From Clostridiales bacterium (GTDB lineage Bacteria; Bacillota; Clostridia; Lachnospirales; Lachnospiraceae): DNA of 7,153 bases. The translations under genes and the position numbers were made by a program. The notes below the pieces were generated by a model that had not been told where the DNA came from, searched no databases, and saw only the letters and a list, made by a program, of their open reading frames with translations. The stretch is taken from NCBI GenBank assembly GCA_019423795.1, contig JAHZAT010000011.1, positions 1 to 7,153 on the forward strand, in the 5' to 3' direction. Below, piece by piece: positions 1 through 7,152 of the stretch (its first letter is position 1; each line of letters starts with the position of its first letter).

Positions 1-3000
1 TGATGATCAGATATTTACCTTCATCTAATTTCAGTGTTGTCTCTTCACCTTTTCTCAATCCATAGAAGTATACATGGCTTTCAAGTTCTGTTACATCATT
101 ATAAGCCTCAAAATGTCTACAGTAATCTTCATATACTTTTGGATACAACGCATAACTTAATGTCTTCTGACTTAAGATATCTGGATCTTCCATATTCTCT
201 GTATAGAAGTTTTCTTTTAATCCTTTTGCAATATAATCAAAATCTTCATCTGGTAATAAACTTCCTGGACGCACATCGATCGGTTTCTTATCTTTTAATA
301 CGATCTTCTGTAATTCTTCTGGGAATCCACCTTCTGGCTGTCCGATCATACCTTCAAAATATTCTACAACAGAATCTGGATAAGATAAATCTTTACCAAC
401 TTCTAAGATATTCTCTTTTGTTAATCCATTCTTGAACATAAAGATCGCAAAGTCTCCAACAACTTTAGATGATGGTGTTACTTTAACGATATTTCCAAGC
501 AGCTGGTTCGCATCTTTATATAAACCTTTGATCTCTTCAAAGTCTTCCGCTGCACCCATTTCTTTTACCTGTGCTAACAGATTAGAGTACTGTCCACCTG
601 GAATCTCATATTTGTAAATCTCTGTATTTGGCGCATCCATTCCGCTCTCAAACTGTTTGTAGATTGGACGGATTCTTGCATAGTACTGACTTAATTCTGT
701 TAATTCATCTGGATTAAGTCCTGTATCTCGCTCTGTTCCTTTTAATGCTTCTACTAATGAATTCATACATGGGTTACTTGTCATAGAACTCATAGAACCA
801 ATCGCACAGTCAGCGATATCTAGTCCTGCTTCAGATGCCATTAATAATGTGCTGACACCATTTCCAGTAGAATCATGTGTATGAAGATTAACTGGAATAT
901 TTAATTCTTCTTTTAATGCACTAATAAGTTTCTTCGCTGCATAAGGTTTTACAAGACCTGCCATATCTTTGATCGTAAAGATATGAACACCTAAGCTTTC
1001 TAATTCTTTGGCTTTCTTTACATAGTAATCTAATGTATATTTTGTCTCGTTTGGATCTGTGATATCTCCTGTGTAGCAGATCGTTCCTTCTACGATCTTA
1101 CCTGTCTTTAATGCTGTCTCGATCGGCATCTTCATATTCTCAACCCAGTTTAAGCTGTCGAAAATACGGAACACATCTACACCTTTTTGTGATGCTTCTT
1201 CGATGAATTTCTTAACAACATTATCTGGATAGTTGCTGTATCCTACAGCATTGGATGCTCGAAGTAACATCTGGATCAATGTATTTGGCATATGTTGTCT
1301 TAATAATTTTAATCTCTTCCATGGAGACTCTTTTAAGAAACGATAAGCTGTATCATAAGTAGCCCCACCCCATGCCTCTACAGAGAATGCATTCTCCATA
1401 AATGCGTTTGTCGCATCAGATGCTCCGATCAGATCTTTTGTTCTCATACGTGTTGCCATTAAAGACTGCTGTGCATCACGCATTGTTGTATCTGTGATCA
1501 GTAATCTCTTCTCATTTAACAGGCTCTGTGTGAAGTCTTTAGCTCCCATCTCTAAGAACTTGTCTCTGGAACCATAAATCTTCTTCTCTGTATCATACTT
1601 TGGAAGAGTTCTTGCTTCAAAATCTGGTTTGTCAAGAACGGCTTTCTGCACATTCACCATCTTATTTCCTAAAAATTCAAGGATCTTTGTTGCTCTGTCC
1701 TGACTTTCTGGAAGTAAGAATAATTCTGGCGTTTCTTCAATAAATGTTGTATAGCATCTTCCCTCACGGAATGTCTCATTATTTAATACATTGATCAAGA
1801 ATGGGATATTTGTCTTAACTCCACGAATACGAATCTCTTTTAATACACGGATAGATTTGTCAACCGCTCTTCCAAATGTACGATCATGAGAGATCGCTTT
1901 TACCAATAAGCTGTCATAGTATGGTGTAATCTCTGCTCCTGCATATGCGTTACCACCATCTAATCGAATACCGTTACCAGCTCCAGAACGATATACCGTG
2001 ATCTTACCTGTGTCTGGCAGGAAGTTATTCATTGGATCTTCTGTTGTGATACGTGTCTGAATAGAGTATCCATTACATGTCACTTCCTCCTGAGATCCAA
2101 TACCGATCTCTTCAGAATCTAAAGAATATCCTTCTGCTACAAGAACCTGTGTCTGTACGATATCGATTCCTGTTACCATCTCTGTGATCGTATGTTCTAC
2201 CTGTACACGAGGGTTCATCTCGATAAAGTATGCATTATTATCTGCATCTACCAGAAACTCTAATGTTCCAGCATTCTTATATCCTACATGTTTTGCAAGA
2301 CGGATAGATGCTTCAAAAATCTGCTGTCTTACTTCTTCTGGCACGCTGAATGCTGGTGCATATTCTACAACCTTCTGATGTCTTCTCTGTACAGAGCAGT
2401 CACGGTCATATAAATGAACAACATGTCCATACTGATCACCAATGATCTGAACCTCGATATGTTTTGGACTCTTTAAGTATTTTTCAACGAAAATCTGATC
2501 GTCTCCAAATGCTTTCTTGGATTCATCTCTTGCTTCTGCATATTCTTTTGGCATCTCTTCGGCTGAATGAACGATACGCATTCCACGTCCTCCACCACCA
2601 TTGGAAGCCTTTAACATTACAGGATATCCAACTTGGTTCGCAATCTTAGTCACTTCTTCCAGTCCGTGAACCGCATGGTCTACACCAGGAATGATTGGAA
2701 CATCAGCTTCAATTGCCATCTGTTTGGAAGAAATCTTATCTCCCATCTTACGCATTAAGCTTGAGGATGGTCCGATAAATGTGATTCCATTCTTCTCACA
2801 GGCATCTACAAAGTCAGGATTCTCTGATAAAAATCCATAACCTGGATGAATTGCATCTACGTTCTTCTCTTTTGCAATACGAATGATCGTATTGATGTCA
2901 AGATAGGCATCGATTGGTCCTTTGTCCGGATTCAACTGATAAGATTCATCAGCTTTAGAACGGAATAAGGCATAACGGTCTTCTTTTGAAAAGACACCAA

Positions 3001-3097
3001 CCGTTGTAATTCCAAGTTCATTTAAAGCTCGGAAAACTCGGATCGCAATCTCACCACGGTTTGCAACCAATACTTTTTTAAACTTCTTTAATTCCAT
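1..3097 (-). CDS. pycA: Pyruvate carboxylase, 3' end cut by the window edge
   Basis: Biotin- and ATP-dependent cytosolic enzyme that carboxylates pyruvate to oxaloacetate, feeding the TCA branch and gluconeogenesis. About 1032 codons are open with no stop. The N-terminal biotin carboxylase domain (roughly residues 5-455) has VLVANRGEIAIR at 9-20, the ATP-grasp glycine loop KASNGGGGRGMR from K163, and EMNPRVQVEH from E293 with N295 and R297. The carboxyltransferase domain has DTTMRDAQQSL from D536, the expected carboxylated lysine K710 in IKDMAGL, metal ligands H739 and H741 in HTHD, and EIPGGQYSNL near 830-840. A PYC/OADA-type region runs to the edge. Family members are about 1145-1150 residues, so roughly 110 residues are missing, including the biotinyl domain with its AMKM lysine. 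The start at 3097 is chosen because AAGGAG lies 8 bases upstream; the in-frame ATG at 3103 would be only 2 bases from it. The single chain holding both BC and CT domains excludes acetyl-CoA carboxylase, and oxaloacetate decarboxylase alpha lacks the BC part. Confidence 0.96.
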   Translation of the reverse strand, partial: MELKKFKKVLVANRGEIAIRVFRALNELGITTVGVFSKEDRYALFRSKADESYQLNPDKGPIDAYLDINTIIRIAKEKNVDAIHPGYGFLSENPDFVDACEKNGITFIGPSSSLMRKMGDKISSKQMAIEADVPIIPGVDHAVHGLEEVTKIANQVGYPVMLKASNGGGGRGMRIVHSAEEMPKEYAEARDESKKAFGDDQIFVEKYLKSPKHIEVQIIGDQYGHVVHLYDRDCSVQRRHQKVVEYAPAFSVPEEVRQQIFEASIRLAKHVGYKNAGTLEFLVDADNNAYFIEMNPRVQVEHTITEMVTGIDIVQTQVLVAEGYSLDSEEIGIGSQEEVTCNGYSIQTRITTEDPMNNFLPDTGKITVYRSGAGNGIRLDGGNAYAGAEITPYYDSLLVKAISHDRTFGRAVDKSIRVLKEIRIRGVKTNIPFLINVLNNETFREGRCYTTFIEETPELFLLPESQDRATKILEFLGNKMVNVQKAVLDKPDFEARTLPKYDTEKKIYGSRDKFLEMGAKDFTQSLLNEKRLLITDTTMRDAQQSLMATRMRTKDLIGASDATNAFMENAFSVEAWGGATYDTAYRFLKESPWKRLKLLRQHMPNTLIQMLLRASNAVGYSNYPDNVVKKFIEEASQKGVDVFRIFDSLNWVENMKMPIETALKTGKIVEGTICYTGDITDPNETKYTLDYYVKKAKELESLGVHIFTIKDMAGLVKPYAAKKLISALKEELNIPVNLHTHDSTGNGVSTLLMASEAGLDIADCAIGSMSSMTSNPCMNSLVEALKGTERDTGLNPDELTELSQYYARIRPIYKQFESGMDAPNTEIYKYEIPGGQYSNLLAQVKEMGAAEDFEEIKGLYKDANQLLGNIVKVTPSSKVVGDFAIFMFKNGLTKENILEVGKDLSYPDSVVEYFEGMIGQPEGGFPEELQKIVLKDKKPIDVRPGSLLPDEDFDYIAKGLKENFYTENMEDPDILSQKTLSYALYPKVYEDYCRHFEAYNDVTELESHVYFYGLRKGEETTLKLDEGKYLII

Positions 3098-3105
3098 GGT
3101 CATAA

Positions 3106-3113
3106 CTCCTTTT
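3106..3113 (-). promoter_or_regulatory. Ribosome binding site of pycA
   Basis: AAAAGGAG on the minus strand, followed by TTATGACC and then the ATG at 3097. Two in-frame ATGs are present (3103 and 3097). The 8-base spacing favours the second, giving a protein beginning MELKKFKK rather than MTMELKKFKK. Confidence 0.8.
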
Positions 3114-3152
3114 CGAGGTTTATCTTTTTAAAAAAATGTATTTTTAAGAATG

Positions 3153-3181
3153 ATTATATCGCAAAACGTCTTTTTTTACAA
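3153..3181 (-). promoter_or_regulatory. Vegetative-type (sigma-A) promoter of pycA
   Basis: On the minus strand, TTGTAA (3181-3176; 4 of 6 matches to TTGACA) is separated by exactly 17 bases from a perfect TATAAT (3158-3153). It lies just past the terminator of the preceding operon and about 56 bases before the pycA start codon, leaving a leader of roughly 45-50 bases. That leader is AT-rich, and I see no riboswitch, T-box or clear operator in it. The prediction rests on sequence match and position only. Confidence 0.8.
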
Positions 3182-3190
3182 TACTTGTAT

Positions 3191-3225
3191 GAAAAAAGAA
3201 TCCTGATTTATAAAAATCAGGATTC
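3191..3225 (-). terminator. Intrinsic terminator after ispH-rpsA
   Basis: A perfect 12-bp inverted repeat (arms 3198-3209 and 3214-3225, GAATCCTGATTT and its complement) encloses a 4-base loop. On the minus strand it is followed directly by a run of six T (3197-3192). It begins 13 bases after the rpsA stop codon. The other strand lacks a T-run after the hairpin, so it should act in the minus direction only. It separates the ispH-rpsA transcript from the pycA promoter. Confidence 0.92.
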
Positions 3226-3238
3226 CTTGATAAAAATC

Positions 3239-5137
3239 TTATTCTTCTGTTTTTTCTTCTTCGTTAGCTAATGCTTTCATGCTTAAGCTGATCTTCTTAT
3301 CATCTTTCTTGAAGTCAACTACTTTAGCTTCGATTTCCTGTCCAACGCTTAATACGTCAGATGGTTTGTCGATATGTTCTTTTGCAATCTGAGAAACGTG
3401 AAGAAGTGCATCGATTCCTGATTCTAATTCAACGAATGCTCCGAAATCTGTCATACGTGCAACTTTACCAGTTACAACACTTCCTACTTTGTATTTCTCT
3501 TCTGCTTTTAACCATGGATTTTCTTCTGGGAATTTTAAGCTTAATGCAATCTTTTCTCCCTGAATATCCTTGATCAGAACTGTTACTTTATCTCCAATAT
3601 TGAAGACCTTCTTAGGGTTTTCAACACGTCCCCAAGACATTTCAGAAATATGAAGAAGTCCGTCTGCTCCACCTAAATCGATGAATGCACCGAAGTCTGT
3701 TACGTTCTTAACTACTCCTTCTACTTTCATTCCTGGTTCGATCTTCTCGAATAATTCTTTCTGTTTTTCTTTCTTAGCAGCTACTAATAACTGTTTACGA
3801 TCTCCGATGACTCTTCTCTTACGAGGGTTGAACTCACTGATAACGAATTCGATTTCCTGTCCTTCATATTTCTTTAAGTCTCTTTCGTAAGAATCAGAAA
3901 CTAAGCTTGCTGGGATGAATACACGAGCTTCGTCGATCAGTACGCTTAATCCACCATCTAATACCTGAGCTACAGGTGCTTTTAAGACTTCTTTGTTCTC
4001 GTAAGCTTCTTCTAAACGTTTGTTTCCTTTTTCAGCTGCTAATCTCTTATAAGTAAGAAGAACCTGTCCTTCTCCATCATTCACTTTTAATACCTTAGTC
4101 TCCATAGTATCACCAACTTTAGCAACAGTTGTTAAATCTACGTTGGCTGAATCATTAGAGTATTCACTTCTTGTTAAGATACCATCTGCTTTGTATCCGA
4201 TGTTTAAGATGATCTCATCTGGTTTCACATCGATAACTGTACCTTTCACTACCTCTCCGTTGTGAATTGTCACAAAACTTTCCTCTAATAATTCTTCAAA
4301 ACTCTTTTCTGTCATGCTAGCATGAACCTCCTTGATAATTTTCTGTGGGGTTGAGGCCCCCGCTGTAATACCTACCTTACCAGTCGATTCAAAAAGTTTC
4401 AAATCCAGGTCTCTAAGTGTCTGCACAAAAAAAGTGTTCTCACACTCTTTCTTACTAATCTCATATAACTTCTGGCTGTTGGAGCTTTGCTTATCTCCGA
4501 TCACAACCATTGCATCTACGCCCTTAGCGATAGACTTTGCTTCCAGTTGACGCTCTTCCGTGGCATTACATATTGTATTACATACTCCTATATCATAACC
4601 CTTTTTATTCAGAATTTCAACTAAATCTTGAAATTTCTTGTAATTAAATGTCGTTTGTGATACAAGAGTCGTCGGCTTGTTAAGATCGATCCCTTCAAAC
4701 TGCTCTGCATCTGAGATAATATGCACTTCTCCAGTACACCATCCTTTGATTCCCTGAACTTCTGGGTGCTGCTCACTTCCAACGATGATCACCTGATCAC
4801 CATCGTTGCCCGCTTTCTCTACGATCTTGTGGATCTTTCTGACAAATGGACATGTTGCATCAACTAATTCCAATCCTTTTTCATGGATCAGATCATAAAT
4901 TTCTCTCGCAACTCCATGGGAACGTATGATAACCGTTCCTTCTTCCAAAGCTTCTAATTCTTCTCTGGAATTGATCACTTTCACGCCCTTTTTCTTCAGA
5001 TCATTAACAACCTCTGAATTGTGAATGATCGGCCCGTATGTGTATACATTTTTCTTTCCTGCTTCTTTATATACAGTGTCAACAGCACGCTTCACGCCAA
5101 AACAAAACCCTGCTGTTTTTGCTAAAATAACTTCCAT
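3239..5137 (-). CDS. ispH-rpsA: Bifunctional IspH (HMBPP reductase) / 30S ribosomal protein S1
   Basis: A 632-residue fusion. Residues 1 to about 275 are IspH (LytB), the 4Fe-4S enzyme that reduces HMBPP to IPP and DMAPP in the last MEP-pathway step. Its three cluster cysteines are visible: C12 (GFCFGVKRA), C96 (DATCP) and C190 (NTICNATEER). The active-site set is also present: H74 (RSHGV), H124 and E126 (SEQHPE), T163 (SQTTFN), S218/S219/N220 (SSNS) and S262 (AGASTP). Residues about 290-622 hold four S1 RNA-binding folds, roughly at 293-366, 383-450, 467-536 and 550-622. The last two are the most typical (TDFGAFIDL...GLLHISEMSWG and TDFGAFVEL...ALLHVSQI). E. coli S1 has six such folds. The tail is acidic (ANEEEKTEE). 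The start is placed at ATG 5137 because GAGGA lies 5 bases upstream; the in-frame GTG at 5149 overlaps that site. This fusion is known from Clostridia. It sits 33 bases after cmk and ends at a terminator. Codon use differs between the halves, and an internal start site lies at the junction. Confidence 0.96.
   Translation of the reverse strand: MEVILAKTAGFCFGVKRAVDTVYKEAGKKNVYTYGPIIHNSEVVNDLKKKGVKVINSREELEALEEGTVIIRSHGVAREIYDLIHEKGLELVDATCPFVRKIHKIVEKAGNDGDQVIIVGSEQHPEVQGIKGWCTGEVHIISDAEQFEGIDLNKPTTLVSQTTFNYKKFQDLVEILNKKGYDIGVCNTICNATEERQLEAKSIAKGVDAMVVIGDKQSSNSQKLYEISKKECENTFFVQTLRDLDLKLFESTGKVGITAGASTPQKIIKEVHASMTEKSFEELLEESFVTIHNGEVVKGTVIDVKPDEIILNIGYKADGILTRSEYSNDSANVDLTTVAKVGDTMETKVLKVNDGEGQVLLTYKRLAAEKGNKRLEEAYENKEVLKAPVAQVLDGGLSVLIDEARVFIPASLVSDSYERDLKKYEGQEIEFVISEFNPRKRRVIGDRKQLLVAAKKEKQKELFEKIEPGMKVEGVVKNVTDFGAFIDLGGADGLLHISEMSWGRVENPKKVFNIGDKVTVLIKDIQGEKIALSLKFPEENPWLKAEEKYKVGSVVTGKVARMTDFGAFVELESGIDALLHVSQIAKEHIDKPSDVLSVGQEIEAKVVDFKKDDKKISLSMKALANEEEKTEE
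4313..4333 (-). promoter_or_regulatory. Possible internal ribosome binding site and start for free-standing S1
   Basis: At the IspH/S1 junction the minus strand carries AAGGAGG (4333-4327), then 11 bases, then an in-frame ATG (4315-4313). Starting there gives a 358-residue protein beginning MTEKSFEELLEE that contains all four S1 folds. A second, out-of-frame ATG at 4323 is only 3 bases from the Shine-Dalgarno and ends after three codons at a TGA that overlaps the S1 ATG (ATGA). The Shine-Dalgarno bases also encode K-E-V in an IKEV segment near the end of IspH, so coincidence is possible. The 11-base spacing is long but workable. Use as a start is inferred. Confidence 0.45.
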
Positions 5138-5170
5138 CTTTATCCTCACTGCTTGTAAATAAACTTTTTA

Positions 5171-5833
5171 TTATTTTACTTTTTCAAATTCTGCAACGAT
5201 CGCATCAACAACTTCTTCGATCGTCATATCAGAAGAATCAACCAGCACTGCATCTTCTGCCTGTTTTAGCGGTGCGATCTCACGTTCCATATCCTGACGG
5301 TCACGGATAATGATATCTTCCTCAATCTTATCGAAATCAGCCTCTACACCTTTTTCTACCAATTCTTTGTAGCGGCGCTCGGCTCTTACTTTAGATGATG
5401 CAGTTAAATAAATCTTTAAATCGGCATTTGGCAGTACGTTTGTTCCGATATCTCTTCCATCCATTAAGATATTAGCCGTCTTGGCAAGATCTCTCTGAAG
5501 ATCTAATAGTGTTGCTCTTACCATTTTATATGCAGATGTCTTCGAAGCCATATTTCCAACTTCCTCGGTACGGATCAGTCCATTTACATTTTCCCCGTTT
5601 AATAACACCTGCTGCACTCCATCTTCATAGTTGATACTTACATGAATATCTGGACATGCTTTGTTGATCGCCTCTTCATCCTTTGGATCGATCTCATGTC
5701 TGATGAAATAAAGAGCCATCGCACGATACATTGCTCCTGTATCCACATAAATAAATTCTAATTTCTTTGCAATTGTTTTTGCAATCGTGCTTTTTCCTGC
5801 TCCTGCTGGTCCATCAATCGCAATACTATACAT
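5171..5833 (-). CDS. cmk: Cytidylate kinase
   Basis: Cytosolic (d)CMP kinase that transfers phosphate from ATP to CMP or dCMP, recycling pyrimidine nucleotides for RNA, DNA and CDP-lipid synthesis. The 220-residue length is normal for the family. The P-loop GPAGAGKST is at 8-16, the DTGAMYRA segment typical of CMP kinases at 31-38, the CMP-binding DGRDIGT at 125-131, RAERRYKEL at 150-158, and the lid-region RDRQDMERE at 177-185. The ATG at 5833 is supported by AGGAGGA (5847-5841) with a 7-base spacer. The gene lies 32 bases after the flavoprotein gene and 33 bases before the ispH start, so co-transcription is likely. Linkage of cmk to ispH and rpsA is common in Firmicutes. Nothing appears broken or unusual. 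Confidence 0.97.
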   Translation of the reverse strand: MYSIAIDGPAGAGKSTIAKTIAKKLEFIYVDTGAMYRAMALYFIRHEIDPKDEEAINKACPDIHVSINYEDGVQQVLLNGENVNGLIRTEEVGNMASKTSAYKMVRATLLDLQRDLAKTANILMDGRDIGTNVLPNADLKIYLTASSKVRAERRYKELVEKGVEADFDKIEEDIIIRDRQDMEREIAPLKQAEDAVLVDSSDMTIEEVVDAIVAEFEKVK

Positions 5834-5840
5834 TATCTTT

Positions 5841-5847
5841 TCCTCCT
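5841..5847 (-). promoter_or_regulatory. Ribosome binding site of cmk
   Basis: AGGAGGA on the minus strand, 7 bases before the ATG at 5833. It is a near-perfect match to the anti-Shine-Dalgarno sequence and fixes the cmk start. Confidence 0.85.
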
Positions 5848-5865
5848 GATCTGCTTCCTAATATA

Positions 5866-7083
5866 TTAATTCATTCCTGCAAGATATCCTGTTGACCATG
5901 CAATCTGAAGGTTAAACCCACCTGTGACCGCATCAAGATCTAATACTTCCCCTGCAAAATATAATCCTTTGATCTTCTTTGATTCCATCGTCCCCGGATC
6001 GATCTCTTTGACGTTAACTCCGCCTTGTGTAATGATCGCTTCTTTAAATCCACGAACTCCTGTAATTGTAAGTTCTAAATGCTTTAATAAAGAAACAAAT
6101 CGTTCTCTTTCCTTCTTTGTAATCTCGTTGACTTTCTTATGCTCTGGAATTCCTGATAACTCTATCATAACAGGAATCAGCTTCTTCGGCAAAAGATGAT
6201 CTAAGGAATTTACAAAATCTTTGTTTAATGTCTTATTAAAATCTTTTAATACTCTGTGATCTAACTGTTCTTTGTTAAGTGCTGGTTTCAGATCAATGAT
6301 AAATTTTAATTCTTTGCCCTGATATCTTCCAATATAACTACTTGCACTTAAAACAACTGGTCCACTGATTCCAAAGTGTGTAAAGAGCATTTCCCCAAAA
6401 TCTTCGTAAATCTTCTTGCCATCTGCAGTCATTGTCACTGCGACATTTCTTAAAGATAATCCCATCAACTGTTTACAATAATCTTCTTTGATTTCAAACG
6501 GAACAAGTGCAGGAGTAAGTTTTGTCACTTTATGTCCTGCTTTTCTTGCAAAGTCATATCCATCTCCAGTCGATCCGGTTGCCTGATAGGACATACCTCC
6601 TGTTGCAACAACGACTTTATCTGCCTTCACTGTGTCTCCAGATGCCAATCTTACTCCTGTTACAATTCCATCTTCGATCAGAATCTTTTTGACAGTTGTA
6701 TTGAAATATATGTCAACATTTTCTTTTCTAAGACCTCTTTGTAATGCTGCAATAACATCAGAAGAATGATCAGATACAGGGAATACACGATTTCCTCGTT
6801 CCACTTTCAGAGGGCATCCAAGTTCTTCCAAGAATTCCATCATTGCATCATTTGTAAAAGAATAGAAACCACTGTATAAAAATTCTTTGTTGGTCACAAC
6901 GTGATCTAACAGCTCTTCGATCTCACAGGCATTTGTCACATTACAGCGTCCTTTTCCTGTGATAAAAATCTTCTTTCCTAATTTTTCATTTTTTTCATAT
7001 AAGGAAACATCGTTTCCACATTTTGCTGCCTGATATGCAGCCATCATGCCGGCAGCTCCGCCACCGATAATGATCACTTTCAT
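5866..7083 (-). CDS. HI0933/BaiN-family FAD-binding flavoprotein (NAD(P)/FAD-dependent oxidoreductase)
   Basis: A 405-residue predicted cytosolic flavoprotein, the usual length for the HI0933 (YhiN/BaiN) family. The N-terminal Rossmann dinucleotide fold shows GGGAAG at 7-12, with E30 placed to bind the FAD ribose. The family signature GKKIFITGKGRCNVTN is at 36-51, ATGG at 160-163, a FTHFGISGP segment at 234-242, and the C-terminal FAD-closing motif FAGEVLDLDAVTGG at 376-389. No signal peptide or membrane segment is seen. The substrate is unknown. A homologue has been linked to bile-acid dehydroxylation, but there is no bai cluster here and most bacteria carry a member in housekeeping contexts, so I assign no substrate. 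The start at ATG 7083 has a weak GGAAG 6 bases upstream and begins directly with the Rossmann strand (MKVIIIGGG), which supports it. It is 32 bases upstream of cmk and probably co-transcribed with it. Confidence 0.93.
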   Translation of the reverse strand: MKVIIIGGGAAGMMAAYQAAKCGNDVSLYEKNEKLGKKIFITGKGRCNVTNACEIEELLDHVVTNKEFLYSGFYSFTNDAMMEFLEELGCPLKVERGNRVFPVSDHSSDVIAALQRGLRKENVDIYFNTTVKKILIEDGIVTGVRLASGDTVKADKVVVATGGMSYQATGSTGDGYDFARKAGHKVTKLTPALVPFEIKEDYCKQLMGLSLRNVAVTMTADGKKIYEDFGEMLFTHFGISGPVVLSASSYIGRYQGKELKFIIDLKPALNKEQLDHRVLKDFNKTLNKDFVNSLDHLLPKKLIPVMIELSGIPEHKKVNEITKKERERFVSLLKHLELTITGVRGFKEAIITQGGVNVKEIDPGTMESKKIKGLYFAGEVLDLDAVTGGFNLQIAWSTGYLAGMN

Positions 7084-7116
7084 AGATTACTTCCGTTGCT
7101 GAAAACTTATAAAAAG
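7084..7116 (-). other. Short AT-rich spacer before the flavoprotein gene
   Basis: This spacer contains the weak GGAAG ribosome binding site and TATAAC/TATAAG-like hexamers. No -35 element at proper spacing and no terminator hairpin with a T-run were found, so neither a promoter nor a terminator is called here. Read-through from an upstream gene is the simplest interpretation. Confidence 0.4.
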
Positions 7117-7152
7117 TTATAAACCTTTATGTTTCATTCCTACTTCAACGAG
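7117..7152 (-). CDS. Possible last codons of an upstream gene (partial)
   Basis: The only minus-strand frame left open from the right edge reads LVEVGMKHKGL and then TAA at 7119-7117; the other two frames hit stops within four codons. The stop lies 33 bases before the flavoprotein start, a spacing like that of the other genes in this set, so it may be the 3' end of another member of the operon. Eleven codons are too few to name a product or to prove coding. Confidence 0.3.
   Translation of the reverse strand, partial: LVEVGMKHKGL

Noticed and set aside
34..617. Two plus-strand open frames (34-435 and 432-617)
   Set aside because: They lie opposite the C-terminal part of pyruvate carboxylase, whose minus-strand frame is well conserved. 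Their translations are low-complexity, Leu/Ser/His-rich products typical of antisense frames.
2184..2649. Plus-strand open frames at 2184-2378 and 2464-2649
   Set aside because: They are opposite the biotin carboxylase domain of pycA and have no credible start context or recognisable motif.
3104..3121. Possible hairpin hiding the pycA ribosome binding site (AACCTC, GAAAA loop, GGAGTT)
   Set aside because: It has only five pairs of six, with a C-A mismatch and a G-U pair, too weak to call a regulatory structure.
3121..3150. A/T runs in the pycA leader that resemble an inverted repeat
   Set aside because: The arms are only A and T runs and do not match well enough; this is expected in AT-rich leaders.
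3361..4550. Plus-strand open frames at 3361-3573, 3681-3890 and 4332-4550
   Set aside because: They are shadows of ispH-rpsA. The minus-strand frame has clear family motifs throughout.
5924..6744. Plus-strand open frames at 5924-6199 and 6532-6744
   Set aside because: They are antisense to the flavoprotein gene, and no family resemblance was seen.
5866..7083. Naming the flavoprotein as a bile-acid enzyme (baiN)
   Set aside because: Family membership does not give the substrate, and no other bile-acid gene is nearby.
7103..7122. Inverted and direct TTATAA repeats before the flavoprotein gene
   Set aside because: The stem is short and purely A/T with no T-run in the right place, so it is neither a terminator nor a convincing operator. 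No -35 element is spaced correctly for a promoter.
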